Part shown: positions 1 to 8,260 of the stretch, piece after piece
Layout: every line of letters begins with the position of its first letter
How positions within the stretch are numbered: position 1 is the stretch's first letter
Assembly (NCBI GenBank): GCA_946548715.1
Contig: CAMNPZ010000004.1
Span: forward strand, 1-55,119
DNA from: an uncultured Candidatus Saccharibacteria bacterium
GTDB taxonomy: Bacteria; Patescibacteriota; Saccharimonadia; Saccharimonadales; Saccharimonadaceae
Reading direction: 5' to 3'
Length of the DNA stretch: 55,119 nt
Translations under genes and position numbers: made by a program
Notes under the pieces: generated by a model
Told to the model about the DNA's origin: nothing
The model's input: only the letters and a program-made list of their open reading frames with translations
The model's database searches: none

Positions 1-196
1 CATATAAGAAAAAGCAGATTAAGAAGTGATTCTCATATGTTCGTTTATCCTACAGAGTGCCAATTGCACCTTAAAGCTTACCCTTTACTTTTTTGCAACA
101 CTGTGCTAATATATAACAATGCAATTCCAAGAATTGCCATAGTAACTATCGTCGGGCATTCAAGCCCTAGTACTTTTTCAGAAAGGGGAGCGAATC

Positions 197-451
197 ATGA
201 AAAACAAAGATATTCGCAAGGATAACAATAAAAAGAGGGTACCCACACGGAAAAACCATTCCGAGTCTCTCCATATTTACTCCGAAGGCGCCAATTATCT
301 AATCTTATATGACAACTATAGCGCCACGGTTTATCGTGAGAATACAGACGGAGCAATTGCCGTCTATCGGGCAGCCGACCGTAGCTGGAAAATCATTCCA
401 GACCTCTTTTCATATAGCATCCGGGCTGCAGTAGAAAAACTCTACTCGTAA
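197..451 (+). CDS. Small unknown protein, 84 aa
   Basis: I do not recognise this protein. It begins with a strongly basic stretch (about residues 1-22, rich in Lys, Arg and Asn) followed by a compact segment with aromatic and beta-strand-like character. It has no membrane segment and no signal peptide. The start is supported by a GGGGAG Shine-Dalgarno about six bases before the ATG, and a strong terminator lies 30 bases after the stop, so it looks like a single-gene transcript. It belongs to the leadered class of genes here, unlike the gene that follows it. A longer overlapping frame starting at 37 has no ribosome site and is not supported. Confidence 0.6.
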   Translation: MKNKDIRKDNNKKRVPTRKNHSESLHIYSEGANYLILYDNYSATVYRENTDGAIAVYRAADRSWKIIPDLFSYSIRAAVEKLYS

Positions 452-482
452 CCTGGAGATTCATTACTCCTTCCCTTATACA

Positions 483-512
483 CCCCAGCATTTCCATTGC
501 TGGGGTATTTTT
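483..512 (+). terminator. Rho-independent terminator after the 84-aa gene
   Basis: An 8-bp perfect stem (CCCCAGCA with TGCTGGGG) and a 7-nt loop are followed by TATTTTT. The next gene's -10 box begins five bases downstream. Confidence 0.85.
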
Positions 513-528
513 ATGTTATTATAGTATC

Positions 529-1143
529 ATGGAAGACAAAATAACTGCAATCAAACAATGGCTCGACACAGGCAGCATCAACATATTTGGATTGCCTATG
601 TCCGGCAAAGACACTCAAGGCATCAGACTCGCCGAAGCATTAGGGGCAAAATTCCTTTCCTCCGGTATGATTATCCGCGCCATGGAGTCCGAGACCAAAC
701 AAAACCTCACTGGCACTGGCAATCTTATCCCCACCAATGTGTTTTACGAATGGGTACTCCCTTATTTTGAACGTCGCGATTTATTCAATTATCCGTTAGT
801 CCTCTCTTCAATCGGTCGCTGGCAGGGTGAAGAGAACCAAGTCATGTCCGTCGCCTCTGGTGCCGGTCATGAAATCAAAGCCGTCATTATTCTCAATGTC
901 AGTGAAGCCGATGTCGAAGAACGCTTCAAAACCGCCCAAACCCTTCAAGACCGCGGAGAGCGCCAAGACGACAAAGATATCCAAGTTTTCCGCAATCGCC
1001 TCCAAGAGTTCCGCACCAAGACTCTCCCAGTTATTCAACATTATCAATCTCTCGGGTTGCTCATTGAAGTCAAAGGCGACCAATCTCGCGAAGCCGTCTT
1101 CAACGAAATAATCGACAAGCTCTACCTCAAAGCAACTGCATAA
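529..1143 (+). CDS. Adenylate-kinase-like nucleoside monophosphate kinase, 204 aa
   Basis: Probably transfers phosphate between ATP and a nucleoside monophosphate in the cytoplasm. A P-loop of the adenylate kinase type (GLPMSGKDTQG) lies near residues 20-30, followed by the NMP-binding region with SSGMIIR, and an Arg/Asp-rich LID-proximal segment (RGERQDDKDIQVFRNRL) near residues 140-157. The length fits a short-form kinase, without the zinc-finger LID. The P-loop is less canonical than GxPGxGKGT, so AMP specificity is uncertain. An extended -10 box (TGTTATTAT, hexamer 517-522) ends six bases before the ATG, so the mRNA is predicted to be leaderless. It converges on the gene at 1175. Confidence 0.75.
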   Translation: MEDKITAIKQWLDTGSINIFGLPMSGKDTQGIRLAEALGAKFLSSGMIIRAMESETKQNLTGTGNLIPTNVFYEWVLPYFERRDLFNYPLVLSSIGRWQGEENQVMSVASGAGHEIKAVIILNVSEADVEERFKTAQTLQDRGERQDDKDIQVFRNRLQEFRTKTLPVIQHYQSLGLLIEVKGDQSREAVFNEIIDKLYLKATA

Positions 1144-1174
1144 TCCATCACAACAGCAGCTCAACGTCAATACA

Positions 1175-2554
1175 TTACTTCACAACTCTTCTCCAAGCTT
1201 TTGCAATTGAATGTCGAAATTCATATATTAAATACGCCATTCCCACTGTAATCACCCCAATCACCGCATAAAGCGCCACAAAAGATGACTTCTCTTCGAA
1301 CTTTTCTGGTTCAATTCCATAATCTGCGCTTTTATTTTCGATAATTTTTCTACACCGCCCCGTCTCCGGATTCAGATAATATCCTTCTTTACATGTTTTT
1401 TCGGTCGTAGTCTCAATCTTCTTACATCTTCCAGTCAAGATATTTAAATAATAACCCTCCTGACATATCTTTTCAGTTATCGATGTTACCTTTACACAAT
1501 TTCCAGTCGCTTCATTGATTACTCTACCAGCCTCGCACGTCCGGAACTCTTGATAATTATTACCAGCTCCCGGCGTTGGCGCATAGGTCGTCCTCCAAAT
1601 CTCTCCCCCAGTCGCATCATACCCAATCAAAGCATACGCTGTCCCTTTTCTTTGACCATTAGGGTAGCTCATTTTATACACTACCGCTCCATCCGTATCG
1701 ATAATTTCCAAAGTATTCTCGTTAGTCGGATTCTTTGTCAAATTAAAACCCACAGGATAATAAACCAAATATTCCTCTGGCTTTACAATGCCATTTAATT
1801 CATATTCCTTATTTTTATATCTTATCCGACAACCATTCAATAAAACTTGTTCCGAGCCACTATTATACAACTCAATAAACTGTTCCGCTTGTGCTGTTTC
1901 GTAATAACTTAATACCTCCGTAATTATCATCTTCCTACATTGACTTGGTTTCATCTCGCTCTCGTCGTTGTCCTCTTTTACTTCATCAACTCTATAATTA
2001 TCCGCATCGAACAACGGTACATAATCTACAGTATGCTCAAAGTTCCATTTTTCTACATTTCTCACCAAAGTACTCGGCGCACTAGAAACAAAACTTTTAT
2101 AACACCCCTCTTTTCCCGACCAACATACTTTGTCCACTTCTTCCCCATCCCTTAACAATGTCAGTGTTCCGCTCATCGCTAAAGTCTTGCTATAATGTAC
2201 ATTAGCTAGCTCACTATCTGGCGAGCTAGCTAAACGAAGGAGTATCAACTCGCCGGCCATATAGCTGTTGTCAGGGAAGTCAAACAAGTCAAAATCCTTC
2301 CCACTTGAATTAGTATAGCGCACAGCTATTCCAGCGAGCGAAATCGGTGCGTCGGAGCTTTTGCGGCCTATCTCTATCATCTCTCCGACATTACTTTTAC
2401 CATCAATTGTGTATCCAGGATTAATGGCTTTAATATAGACCTCCGGCATAATTTCATCCGTCTCCGCCATCACTGAGCCATCCAATAACACTAACTGTAT
2501 TACCGAACACAACATTATGCCTATTATTATCCACACTACTCTAAATATTTTCAT
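1175..2554 (-). CDS. Secreted lamin-tail-domain surface protein, 459 aa
   Basis: Predicted to be exported and held in the membrane by its C-terminus. Residues about 9-30 form a signal peptide. Two lamin-tail (LTD-like) beta-sandwich regions follow, roughly residues 36-165 and 205-330, the second beginning MIITEVLSYYETAQAEQFIELYN. Then come three near-repeats of the form C-x-G-x3-N-x2-TG-x-C-x-K between about residues 337 and 405. A transmembrane helix and basic tail close the protein (about 425-459). The paired cysteines in each repeat suggest disulfides. LTD proteins are often associated with extracellular or nucleic-acid-related roles; the role here is not known. Its -10 (TGCTAGTTT on the minus strand, 2561-2566) ends six bases before the ATG. 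Confidence 0.7.
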   Translation of the reverse strand: MKIFRVVWIIIGIMLCSVIQLVLLDGSVMAETDEIMPEVYIKAINPGYTIDGKSNVGEMIEIGRKSSDAPISLAGIAVRYTNSSGKDFDLFDFPDNSYMAGELILLRLASSPDSELANVHYSKTLAMSGTLTLLRDGEEVDKVCWSGKEGCYKSFVSSAPSTLVRNVEKWNFEHTVDYVPLFDADNYRVDEVKEDNDESEMKPSQCRKMIITEVLSYYETAQAEQFIELYNSGSEQVLLNGCRIRYKNKEYELNGIVKPEEYLVYYPVGFNLTKNPTNENTLEIIDTDGAVVYKMSYPNGQRKGTAYALIGYDATGGEIWRTTYAPTPGAGNNYQEFRTCEAGRVINEATGNCVKVTSITEKICQEGYYLNILTGRCKKIETTTEKTCKEGYYLNPETGRCRKIIENKSADYGIEPEKFEEKSSFVALYAVIGVITVGMAYLIYEFRHSIAKAWRRVVK

Positions 2555-2613
2555 ACCGTCAAACTAGCACGGTTTTTCCAAAAATGCAACCCTTTTTATG
2601 ATATAATTTAAGC

Positions 2614-3327
2614 ATGAATGCTTTGGCCTCTATTGGAATCGTCGTTTTGGCTATGCTTATCATGGCTTCCTTGCAATTAGTGCCCGGTGTTTTTGCTCTT
2701 TTTTTTCATTACGCTCGTGGTAAATATTCATTCAAAAAAGCCTCTAGCCTCAGTCTTTTTTTCATTCTTGGTTCTGAAATCATTTCCGCTCTCTTCTTCA
2801 TATCCTCATTTTACGTTTCATATATTCTCTTTCTAAATGACCTCGACCCCCGCAACAATGTTTTAACTTGGATTTTTATCGGGGTTTTTCTTTCGCTTTC
2901 CGTTGCCTGCTTCTTTTTCTATTACAAACACCCGCATTCCAAACAAGACACCGAGCTTTTCATCTCGCGCAAACTAGCTCGCAATATTGATGCCAGAGTC
3001 CAATCCGCCAAAACTCCGTCCGACGCTTTTGCTATTGGCGCCTTAAGCAATGTCTGCGAACTCCCTATCACTCTGCCACTCTATATCGTTACCGCCACCG
3101 AAATCATGTATATGCACACCGAATACTTCGCCGACAACATCATGACAATACTATATATATTGGTCTCATCTATTCCACTGATATATTTATATTGGCGATT
3201 TCGCATCGGTCAAAACCTTGCCACCATCCAACGCTCACGCATCAAAGACAAATCTTTTAGTTGCCTCGCCATTAGTCTCAGCTTTTTTACCATTGCTATA
3301 TTAATAATATGTTTTAGGATTTTCTAA
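2614..3327 (+). CDS. Polytopic membrane protein, 237 aa, function unknown
   Basis: About six hydrophobic helices can be seen, with a basic, polar loop in the middle (about residues 110-140, with HPHSKQD). A segment NVCELPITLPLY near residues 148-160 sits at the start of a helix and loosely recalls the Cys-Pro turn of CcdA/DsbD- or GAP-type transporters, but that is only a weak resemblance. It heads an operon: the next start codon lies two bases after its stop, and a pyridine-nucleotide oxidoreductase-like gene is third. A redox or electron-passing role is therefore possible but unproven. TGATATAAT (hexamer 2602-2607) ends six bases before the ATG, predicting a leaderless mRNA. Confidence 0.7.
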   Translation: MNALASIGIVVLAMLIMASLQLVPGVFALFFHYARGKYSFKKASSLSLFFILGSEIISALFFISSFYVSYILFLNDLDPRNNVLTWIFIGVFLSLSVACFFFYYKHPHSKQDTELFISRKLARNIDARVQSAKTPSDAFAIGALSNVCELPITLPLYIVTATEIMYMHTEYFADNIMTILYILVSSIPLIYLYWRFRIGQNLATIQRSRIKDKSFSCLAISLSFFTIAILIICFRIF

Positions 3328-3329
3328 CT

Positions 3330-3569
3330 ATGCAAGATTATGACCAAAATAAATTAAAACGCGAATTAATGCTCGATGCTCGCTCCGTCGGTATTCCATC
3401 GGGTGCCGCCGAAGATTTCGTCAACCGTTCTATAGCTGCAGCTACCGAATCTCTCTCAAACAAACATATTATCACCAATGGAGATCTCAAACGTGCACTT
3501 ACAAAAGAACTCAAAAAATATCATCCCGATTTAGCTTATGTTTACCAAAATCGTGATAAAATAATATAA
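3330..3569 (+). CDS. Small helical protein, 79 aa, weakly ATP-cone-like
   Basis: A short soluble protein lying between the membrane protein (stop three bases upstream) and the flavoprotein (start three bases downstream), so it is almost certainly co-translated with them. The sequence is largely helical; the segment from about residue 20 (GIPSGAAEDFVNRSI) to the end (LAYVYQNRDKII) faintly recalls the second half of ATP-cone domains, which end in a helix and a Tyr-rich motif. I would not assign nucleotide binding on this alone. No signal peptide, cysteine pair or catalytic motif can be seen. Confidence 0.6.
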   Translation: MQDYDQNKLKRELMLDARSVGIPSGAAEDFVNRSIAAATESLSNKHIITNGDLKRALTKELKKYHPDLAYVYQNRDKII

Positions 3570-3571
3570 AT

Positions 3572-4945
3572 ATGAGTAAAAAATATGATTTCCAATACGT
3601 AGTAATCGGCAGCGGACCAGCAGGCTCCACTGTTGCAACCACCCTAGCCAAAGCCAAAAAAGGCGTCGCTCTAGTTGAAGGACGTTTCTTTGGAGGCTCA
3701 AATCTCAACACACATGACGTTCCGTACAAAGTTGCACTTGGTATTGCTCATTCTTATGCCAAAATCAATGCATCCCCAGAGTATTCAAATCAAGATTTAT
3801 CTGTCAATTTACCAGCAATTATCAATCAAGAGCTTAAAGCTGTCGTCACCGCAAGTAAACACAACAAACAATCCTACGACGAATCATCCGTAATCTGCCT
3901 AAATGGCTATGCACATTTCCTAGATGCTCATACCATCGCGGTCAAAGACAAGAAAATTACTTCTGCCAATTTCATCTTAGCCACTGGCGCACATCTTAAT
4001 ACTAAAGATATCAGTGGCATCGACACTACTCAATATCTCACTCCAGAAACAGCCATCAAAATCCGCCACCTACCCAAAGTCATCGCCGTCGTTGGCGCTG
4101 GCAGCACCGGATGCGAAATCGCTTCTTTCTTCGCCGAACTGGGGAGCAAAGTCATCCTTCTAGAATCCGCCGATCGCATTCTTCCCCGCGAAGACACCGA
4201 GGTAAGCACCGAAATCACTAAATATTTTACCAAAGAATTAGGTGTCAACATTCTCAACAAGTGCAAGGTCGTCGCCATCGGCCAAGACGCTACTAGCAAA
4301 TACCTCATTTTTCGCTATGGCAACACCGAGAAGATGGTCCGCGTCGAAGAGGTCGCCCTCGCTACCGGCAGTCTCCCCAACACCGACTGTGGCCTAGAAA
4401 ACGCCAACATTAAATATAAAGAAACCGGTATTACCGTCAACAAACTTTTCGAAACCTCCGCCAAGCACATCTACGCCGTCGGTGATTGTATCGGTGGCGA
4501 ATCATCCACCGAACGCGCTTATCAACAAGGACTCACTCTTGCTACAAACATCATCAAAAAAGCCAAAAACCTCGTCAATTATAGCGGCATCACACGCCTT
4601 ATCGATACCCCACTTCAGATTGCAACCGTTGACGCTAATGAACAAGACCTAATCAAACGAGGTCGCAAATTCAAAAAAGTCATCCTCCCCCTCAGCGAGA
4701 CAACCGCCGGCCAAATCGATGGACTCAAATACGGCTTTGTTAAGTTAATCGTCAACAAAAACAACTACATCATCGGAGCCACTATCGTCGCCCCTCATGC
4801 AAGCCTACTGGCAGAAGAAATCGCCGTAGCCATCCGCCACCATCATACCGCCGTCGAACTAGCCAGTACTCCTCACCTCATCAATAGCTACAACCACGCC
4901 ATCAAACTCGCCGCCCGCAACCTCATCATCAAGAAAAAGCATTGA
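3572..4945 (+). CDS. Pyridine nucleotide-disulfide oxidoreductase family flavoprotein lacking the redox disulfide, 457 aa
   Basis: The fold is that of dihydrolipoamide dehydrogenase/mercuric reductase: an N-terminal FAD site (GSGPAG, residues 13-18), an NAD(P) site near residue 170 (VVGAGSTGCEIASF), a second FAD motif (YAVGDC, about residue 303) and a C-terminal dimer domain. The active-site motif that is normally GGxCxNxGCxP reads GGSNLNTHDVP here, so both redox cysteines are replaced (Asn44, Asp49). The C-terminal His-Pro-Thr-x-x-Glu acid/base motif is also not evident (STPHLINSYNH). It cannot work as a normal disulfide reductase; it may still oxidise NAD(P)H with another acceptor. It is the third gene of the operon, and its TGA stop overlaps the next -35 box. 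Confidence 0.85.
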   Translation: MSKKYDFQYVVIGSGPAGSTVATTLAKAKKGVALVEGRFFGGSNLNTHDVPYKVALGIAHSYAKINASPEYSNQDLSVNLPAIINQELKAVVTASKHNKQSYDESSVICLNGYAHFLDAHTIAVKDKKITSANFILATGAHLNTKDISGIDTTQYLTPETAIKIRHLPKVIAVVGAGSTGCEIASFFAELGSKVILLESADRILPREDTEVSTEITKYFTKELGVNILNKCKVVAIGQDATSKYLIFRYGNTEKMVRVEEVALATGSLPNTDCGLENANIKYKETGITVNKLFETSAKHIYAVGDCIGGESSTERAYQQGLTLATNIIKKAKNLVNYSGITRLIDTPLQIATVDANEQDLIKRGRKFKKVILPLSETTAGQIDGLKYGFVKLIVNKNNYIIGATIVAPHASLLAEEIAVAIRHHHTAVELASTPHLINSYNHAIKLAARNLIIKKKH

Positions 4946-4970
4946 CAAATTCCCCCACCCGCTATATAAT
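4942..4970 (+). promoter_or_regulatory. Promoter of the initiator tRNA
   Basis: TTGACA at 4942-4947, a 17-base spacer and TATAAT at 4965-4970. The -35 box overlaps the stop codon of the flavoprotein gene. Confidence 0.85.
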
Positions 4971-4981
4971 ATATACCACAT

Positions 4982-5058
4982 CGTGGGGTAGAGCAGCCTG
5001 GTAGCTCGTTTGGCTCATAACCAAAAGGTCGTTGGTTCAAATCCAACCCCCACAACCA
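4982..5058 (+). tRNA. Initiator tRNA-fMet (CAU)
   Basis: A full cloverleaf with the CAU anticodon and an encoded CCA. Position 1 is C facing A72, the unpaired end that marks initiator tRNAs, and the D stem has A11-U24. The anticodon stem reads UUUGG/CCAAA, so the usual three G-C pairs at 29-31/39-41 are reduced to two, with U29-A41. An 18-nt copy of its 5' end follows at 5065. Confidence 0.95.
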
Positions 5059-5064
5059 ATTTAT

Positions 5065-5099
5065 TCGTGGGGTAGAGCAGCCGAGCGGCTCTTTTTTTT
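5065..5099 (+). terminator. Terminator built on a copy of the initiator tRNA 5' end
   Basis: Bases 5065-5082 repeat 4981-4998 exactly (18 nt: the tRNA 5' end through the D arm). The copied D-stem half GAGC pairs with a new GCTC, and eight T follow from 5092. The copy lacks the rest of the tRNA, so it is not a second gene. Confidence 0.8.
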
Positions 5100-6420
5100 A
5101 TTTACAAGTCGGCTCAGCCACGAATGGCGGGTACTCACACTTTACCGGAAAACTCTTATTCAACACATCGCTACCATTACCGCCCCCATTACCATTTCCT
5201 GTCCCTCCACCAAATAGTTCCAAAGGACCCATAATCGACAATACACTGTCGTCTTTTTCTTCCAATCTTGTCTCAACCCTACGGAACAAATCATTTGCAC
5301 GTCCCGTCGAGTCAACACCCAGCTGCATCCCTTTTAATACCACAGGACCACCACTACCAGTCTCAGCAGTCTCCACTATACTCGAATCACATGCGCCGCT
5401 TCCAGTGCAAAACTGCAATGAGAAATCAGTTGCTGGTTTCCCGTAAGGCAAGGAAACTGCCACTACAAAGTTTTCGTCACTACGCGTCCCCTCAATCGGC
5501 TCAGGCAATTCTATTAATGCACTGCAAAGAAACGTATCCGCATCCGGATCGCAGTCAATCACAAAAGGCATATTCTTGCTCAACTTGTCGTTGGATTTCA
5601 CAAAATCACGTGCCAGTATTTTTCTATCAGCTGGATAAACGTAACCACTCACATTTTCGTTAGATAAACTCTCGTTTTGATTTTTTGGAACCAAGAACAC
5701 CATACCGCGGTTTGTTCTTCCCTCTGCTACTCTATCAAAATCCGACAATTTAAAACTATCACCAGCCTGTAATAATGCAAGACTAATTACTGGAGGATTT
5801 AATATATCGGTCAAATTCGCCGCCGACGGAAATACCGTCTTGGAGTCCAAGAACCGCGACGTCATTCGACTCGTATCCACTGTCCCCCAACTAATTCTAA
5901 TCTGTTTTATATCGCGAGCCGCCACTCCATCAAATCTAGGTCGAATCACTTTCATCTGCTGATCCGAAGACAAAGAAGCCCGGTAATCATGCAATTTTGT
6001 CTGAATCTTCACGCAAGTATATGCTTGAGACATATTATTATTCCCCGCCGATTCTTCAATCATCACCTGCTCGGAACCGTCATTCCTAGCCAAAATCTTT
6101 GCAACCACACCACAATCATTCTCATCCGGAGTCTCCATCAAATAAACAATTTGGCTACAACCCAAATCACCGCCTTCAACCAAAGGCTTCGCCTCGGCAC
6201 CTTGCTCTAAGCAATTCTTGTAACTATAAAAAGCCAGCTTTGCGTCCTCCACACCCGCCATCGCAGAATCATAAGCCGACTGCGCCAAATCCGCATTAGA
6301 CGTTCTAGTAATTTGCGCTACAACCAAAGCCGTAAAACTCGCTGCAATAATCAACAAAATCAACGTCGAGAACACCACAACATAGAACGAAGCTGCACCT
6401 TTCTTGAATTTTGTTTTCAT
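5098..6420 (-). CDS. PilX-like pilus-associated membrane protein, 440 aa
   Basis: The last gene of a three-gene pseudopilin operon. The N-terminus is a short basic stretch followed by one hydrophobic helix (KGAASFYVVVFSTLILLIIA, about residues 8-27) and a long extracytoplasmic domain. This matches PilX/minor-pilin-like proteins, which lack the full GFTxxE cleavage motif. Several cysteine pairs occur in the exported part. The C-terminal region has a Gly/Asn-rich linker (about residues 410-425). The GGAGG ribosome site lies in the final codons of the upstream gene. The stop overlaps the T-run of the tRNA terminator on the other strand. Confidence 0.65.
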   Translation of the reverse strand: MKTKFKKGAASFYVVVFSTLILLIIAASFTALVVAQITRTSNADLAQSAYDSAMAGVEDAKLAFYSYKNCLEQGAEAKPLVEGGDLGCSQIVYLMETPDENDCGVVAKILARNDGSEQVMIEESAGNNNMSQAYTCVKIQTKLHDYRASLSSDQQMKVIRPRFDGVAARDIKQIRISWGTVDTSRMTSRFLDSKTVFPSAANLTDILNPPVISLALLQAGDSFKLSDFDRVAEGRTNRGMVFLVPKNQNESLSNENVSGYVYPADRKILARDFVKSNDKLSKNMPFVIDCDPDADTFLCSALIELPEPIEGTRSDENFVVAVSLPYGKPATDFSLQFCTGSGACDSSIVETAETGSGGPVVLKGMQLGVDSTGRANDLFRRVETRLEEKDDSVLSIMGPLELFGGGTGNGNGGGNGSDVLNKSFPVKCEYPPFVAEPTCK

Positions 6421-6425
6421 TTTCT

Positions 6426-7415
6426 TTATCCTCCAGTTGCCAAAGCGGCAAAATTAAATTTATTAATCGAACAATAATCCAGATTTTCTACCGCGTCATC
6501 TACGCCTTCCGGCGTCGCACAAAAATTTCCACTCGCCCCGATATTAATCCCTCCCTGCACAGTGCCCAGAATGAACGAACTATAATAGTAAGCATTCTTC
6601 GTTATCCCAGACTGTTCCGACACGTATGTATCCATATAATAAATCGCTAAATTATTATCATTATTTTTTTCTGTAGACTGTGCCGCTTCCTCATCCGACC
6701 CAGCTGCTTCATTACCTAAATATTCTATCGGCTCTTCATCTGTATTTGTCAATTTTGCCATATTTATCTCACTCTGAATTTCATTAGCATGATAGATGTT
6801 CTTTACCTCACCACTCGTCTTATCCACTCTAATCGCCGCTTCACACACCTTTCGCAATTCATCCTTAATTTTCAACAGCTTAAACCCAGTCGCTACGCGT
6901 TCACTACCATTTCCGACCCGATATTTCAATGACGCCATTTCCACACCTTCCTGCACCGCATAATCATTTAAATTAAAGAAATACCCAGAGTTCCAGATGT
7001 ACGAGTAAGTACCCGTACAAAGAGCGCCAAAAACCGGCAAAGTTTCCTTGGTATCTGTTTTTTTATTCGTCGTCACCTCAGCCCTACGCACTACCATCGC
7101 GAAATTCTTCCCTCCATCAGCATGACAATCCTTAGCAGCCTCAGTATCAGAATAGCTGTCTACGCATAACCTATCCAAACTCTTCGCCGAAGCCATTCGA
7201 ATCGAAGACCTAATATCCCCCACTAAACTTGAACCAACGTTTTCAACTTTACCCAAAGTAATAGCTCTATGATAAGAAGAAATCGCACTCGTCATCACCA
7301 ATACCACAGTTATCGACAGTATCGCAATAAAAAGCAAAGACAACGATAGCTCTACCATAGTAAAACCTTTCCTGCAACTATGTTTTATTTCCATCTTACT
7401 ATGTTTCTCTATCAT
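6426..7415 (-). CDS. Type IV pilin-like protein with prepilin N-terminus, 329 aa
   Basis: The class III signal sequence RKGFTMVELSLSLLFIAIL (about residues 15-33) contains the Gly-Phe-Thr cleavage site and Glu5 of type IV prepilins, followed by a hydrophobic helix. A PilD-type peptidase would cut after the Gly; none is in the window. The exported domain has at least four cysteines that could pair. It is the middle gene of the minus-strand operon, with a GGAG ribosome site overlapping the upstream stop region. A second ATG seven codons in (MEIKHS) is an alternative start. Confidence 0.75.
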   Translation of the reverse strand: MIEKHSKMEIKHSCRKGFTMVELSLSLLFIAILSITVVLVMTSAISSYHRAITLGKVENVGSSLVGDIRSSIRMASAKSLDRLCVDSYSDTEAAKDCHADGGKNFAMVVRRAEVTTNKKTDTKETLPVFGALCTGTYSYIWNSGYFFNLNDYAVQEGVEMASLKYRVGNGSERVATGFKLLKIKDELRKVCEAAIRVDKTSGEVKNIYHANEIQSEINMAKLTNTDEEPIEYLGNEAAGSDEEAAQSTEKNNDNNLAIYYMDTYVSEQSGITKNAYYYSSFILGTVQGGINIGASGNFCATPEGVDDAVENLDYCSINKFNFAALATGG

Positions 7416-7424
7416 AATTCTATA

Positions 7425-8228
7425 TTACTCCGTCGCCCTACAAGCATAACTCTCATTATCAAATGAAATTACCTCTATTCCAGAAACATCGTGGGCACCT
7501 TTAGTGATTCTAACATCCATTCTAGTATTCGTAGGCTCATTCCCGTTCGGATTCACACAAAAATCGACCGTCTTAGCACTGAATGTGTTCAAGTAGTTTT
7601 GTCCATCTCCATAAGCAAACACGTTCAAAACACCGCTAGTGTATTTATCCAAAGAGTCTTGTACAGGAATAGCTATAGGACTATAATATGTCTGCACTAC
7701 ACCATTCTGCGCATTTCTCACTATCAACAATGAACCCACAAAATCCTCAAACTTATCAGTCTTTTCAATCTTTGCCGCCCATCTTGGCGTATAATCCTCC
7801 GATATGTCTGCCAACTCATAAAGACCCTCGTCATTCACTCTCACCACATTCGTCCCCATACTATCGGCTTTCAACAGTTCCAATGTGCTCAGATTTCCAA
7901 CCTCCCACGAATTCACTGCCTTAGCCAATACGTCGTATGTATGTATTATTTGCTTAGAAGTATCCGCATCTTCAGTTTTATAATCACCAAACGTGATCAA
8001 CTTACCATAAATCGCTTCGTCGCTCCGCCCATTGCCATTACTCTGCACACTCACCACCTCAGAATACATATTACTCAAAAAATCCACAAAACCTTGCACC
8101 ACATCGTTATATCTCTGCTGATAAATTGAATTCTGCACTCCAATTGTCACAGCAGCAAACAATGCCCCAGTTACGGCCAAGAAAATCGCTACCTCTATCA
8201 AAGTAAAACCAGTTATACTCCTCTTCAT
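7425..8228 (-). CDS. Type IV pilin-like protein with prepilin N-terminus, 267 aa
   Basis: The first gene of the pilin operon. Its N-terminus MKRSITGFTLIEVAIFLAV is a classic prepilin signal: short basic leader, Gly-Phe-Thr-Leu-Ile-Glu, then a hydrophobic helix. It would be processed by a prepilin peptidase and assembled by a PilB-type ATPase such as the one at 19666. The globular part is long for a major pilin, so a minor pilin or pseudopilin role is more likely. TGGTATAAT on the minus strand (8235-8240) ends six bases before the ATG; no ribosome site is visible, so a leaderless mRNA is predicted. Confidence 0.8.
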   Translation of the reverse strand: MKRSITGFTLIEVAIFLAVTGALFAAVTIGVQNSIYQQRYNDVVQGFVDFLSNMYSEVVSVQSNGNGRSDEAIYGKLITFGDYKTEDADTSKQIIHTYDVLAKAVNSWEVGNLSTLELLKADSMGTNVVRVNDEGLYELADISEDYTPRWAAKIEKTDKFEDFVGSLLIVRNAQNGVVQTYYSPIAIPVQDSLDKYTSGVLNVFAYGDGQNYLNTFSAKTVDFCVNPNGNEPTNTRMDVRITKGAHDVSGIEVISFDNESYACRATE

Positions 8229-8260
8229 ATAAACATTATACCATAAACATTTTTATAAAA

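Noticed and set aside
37-225. 62-aa frame at the window start
   Set aside because: No ribosome site or promoter geometry, odd composition, and it overlaps the better-supported 197 gene.
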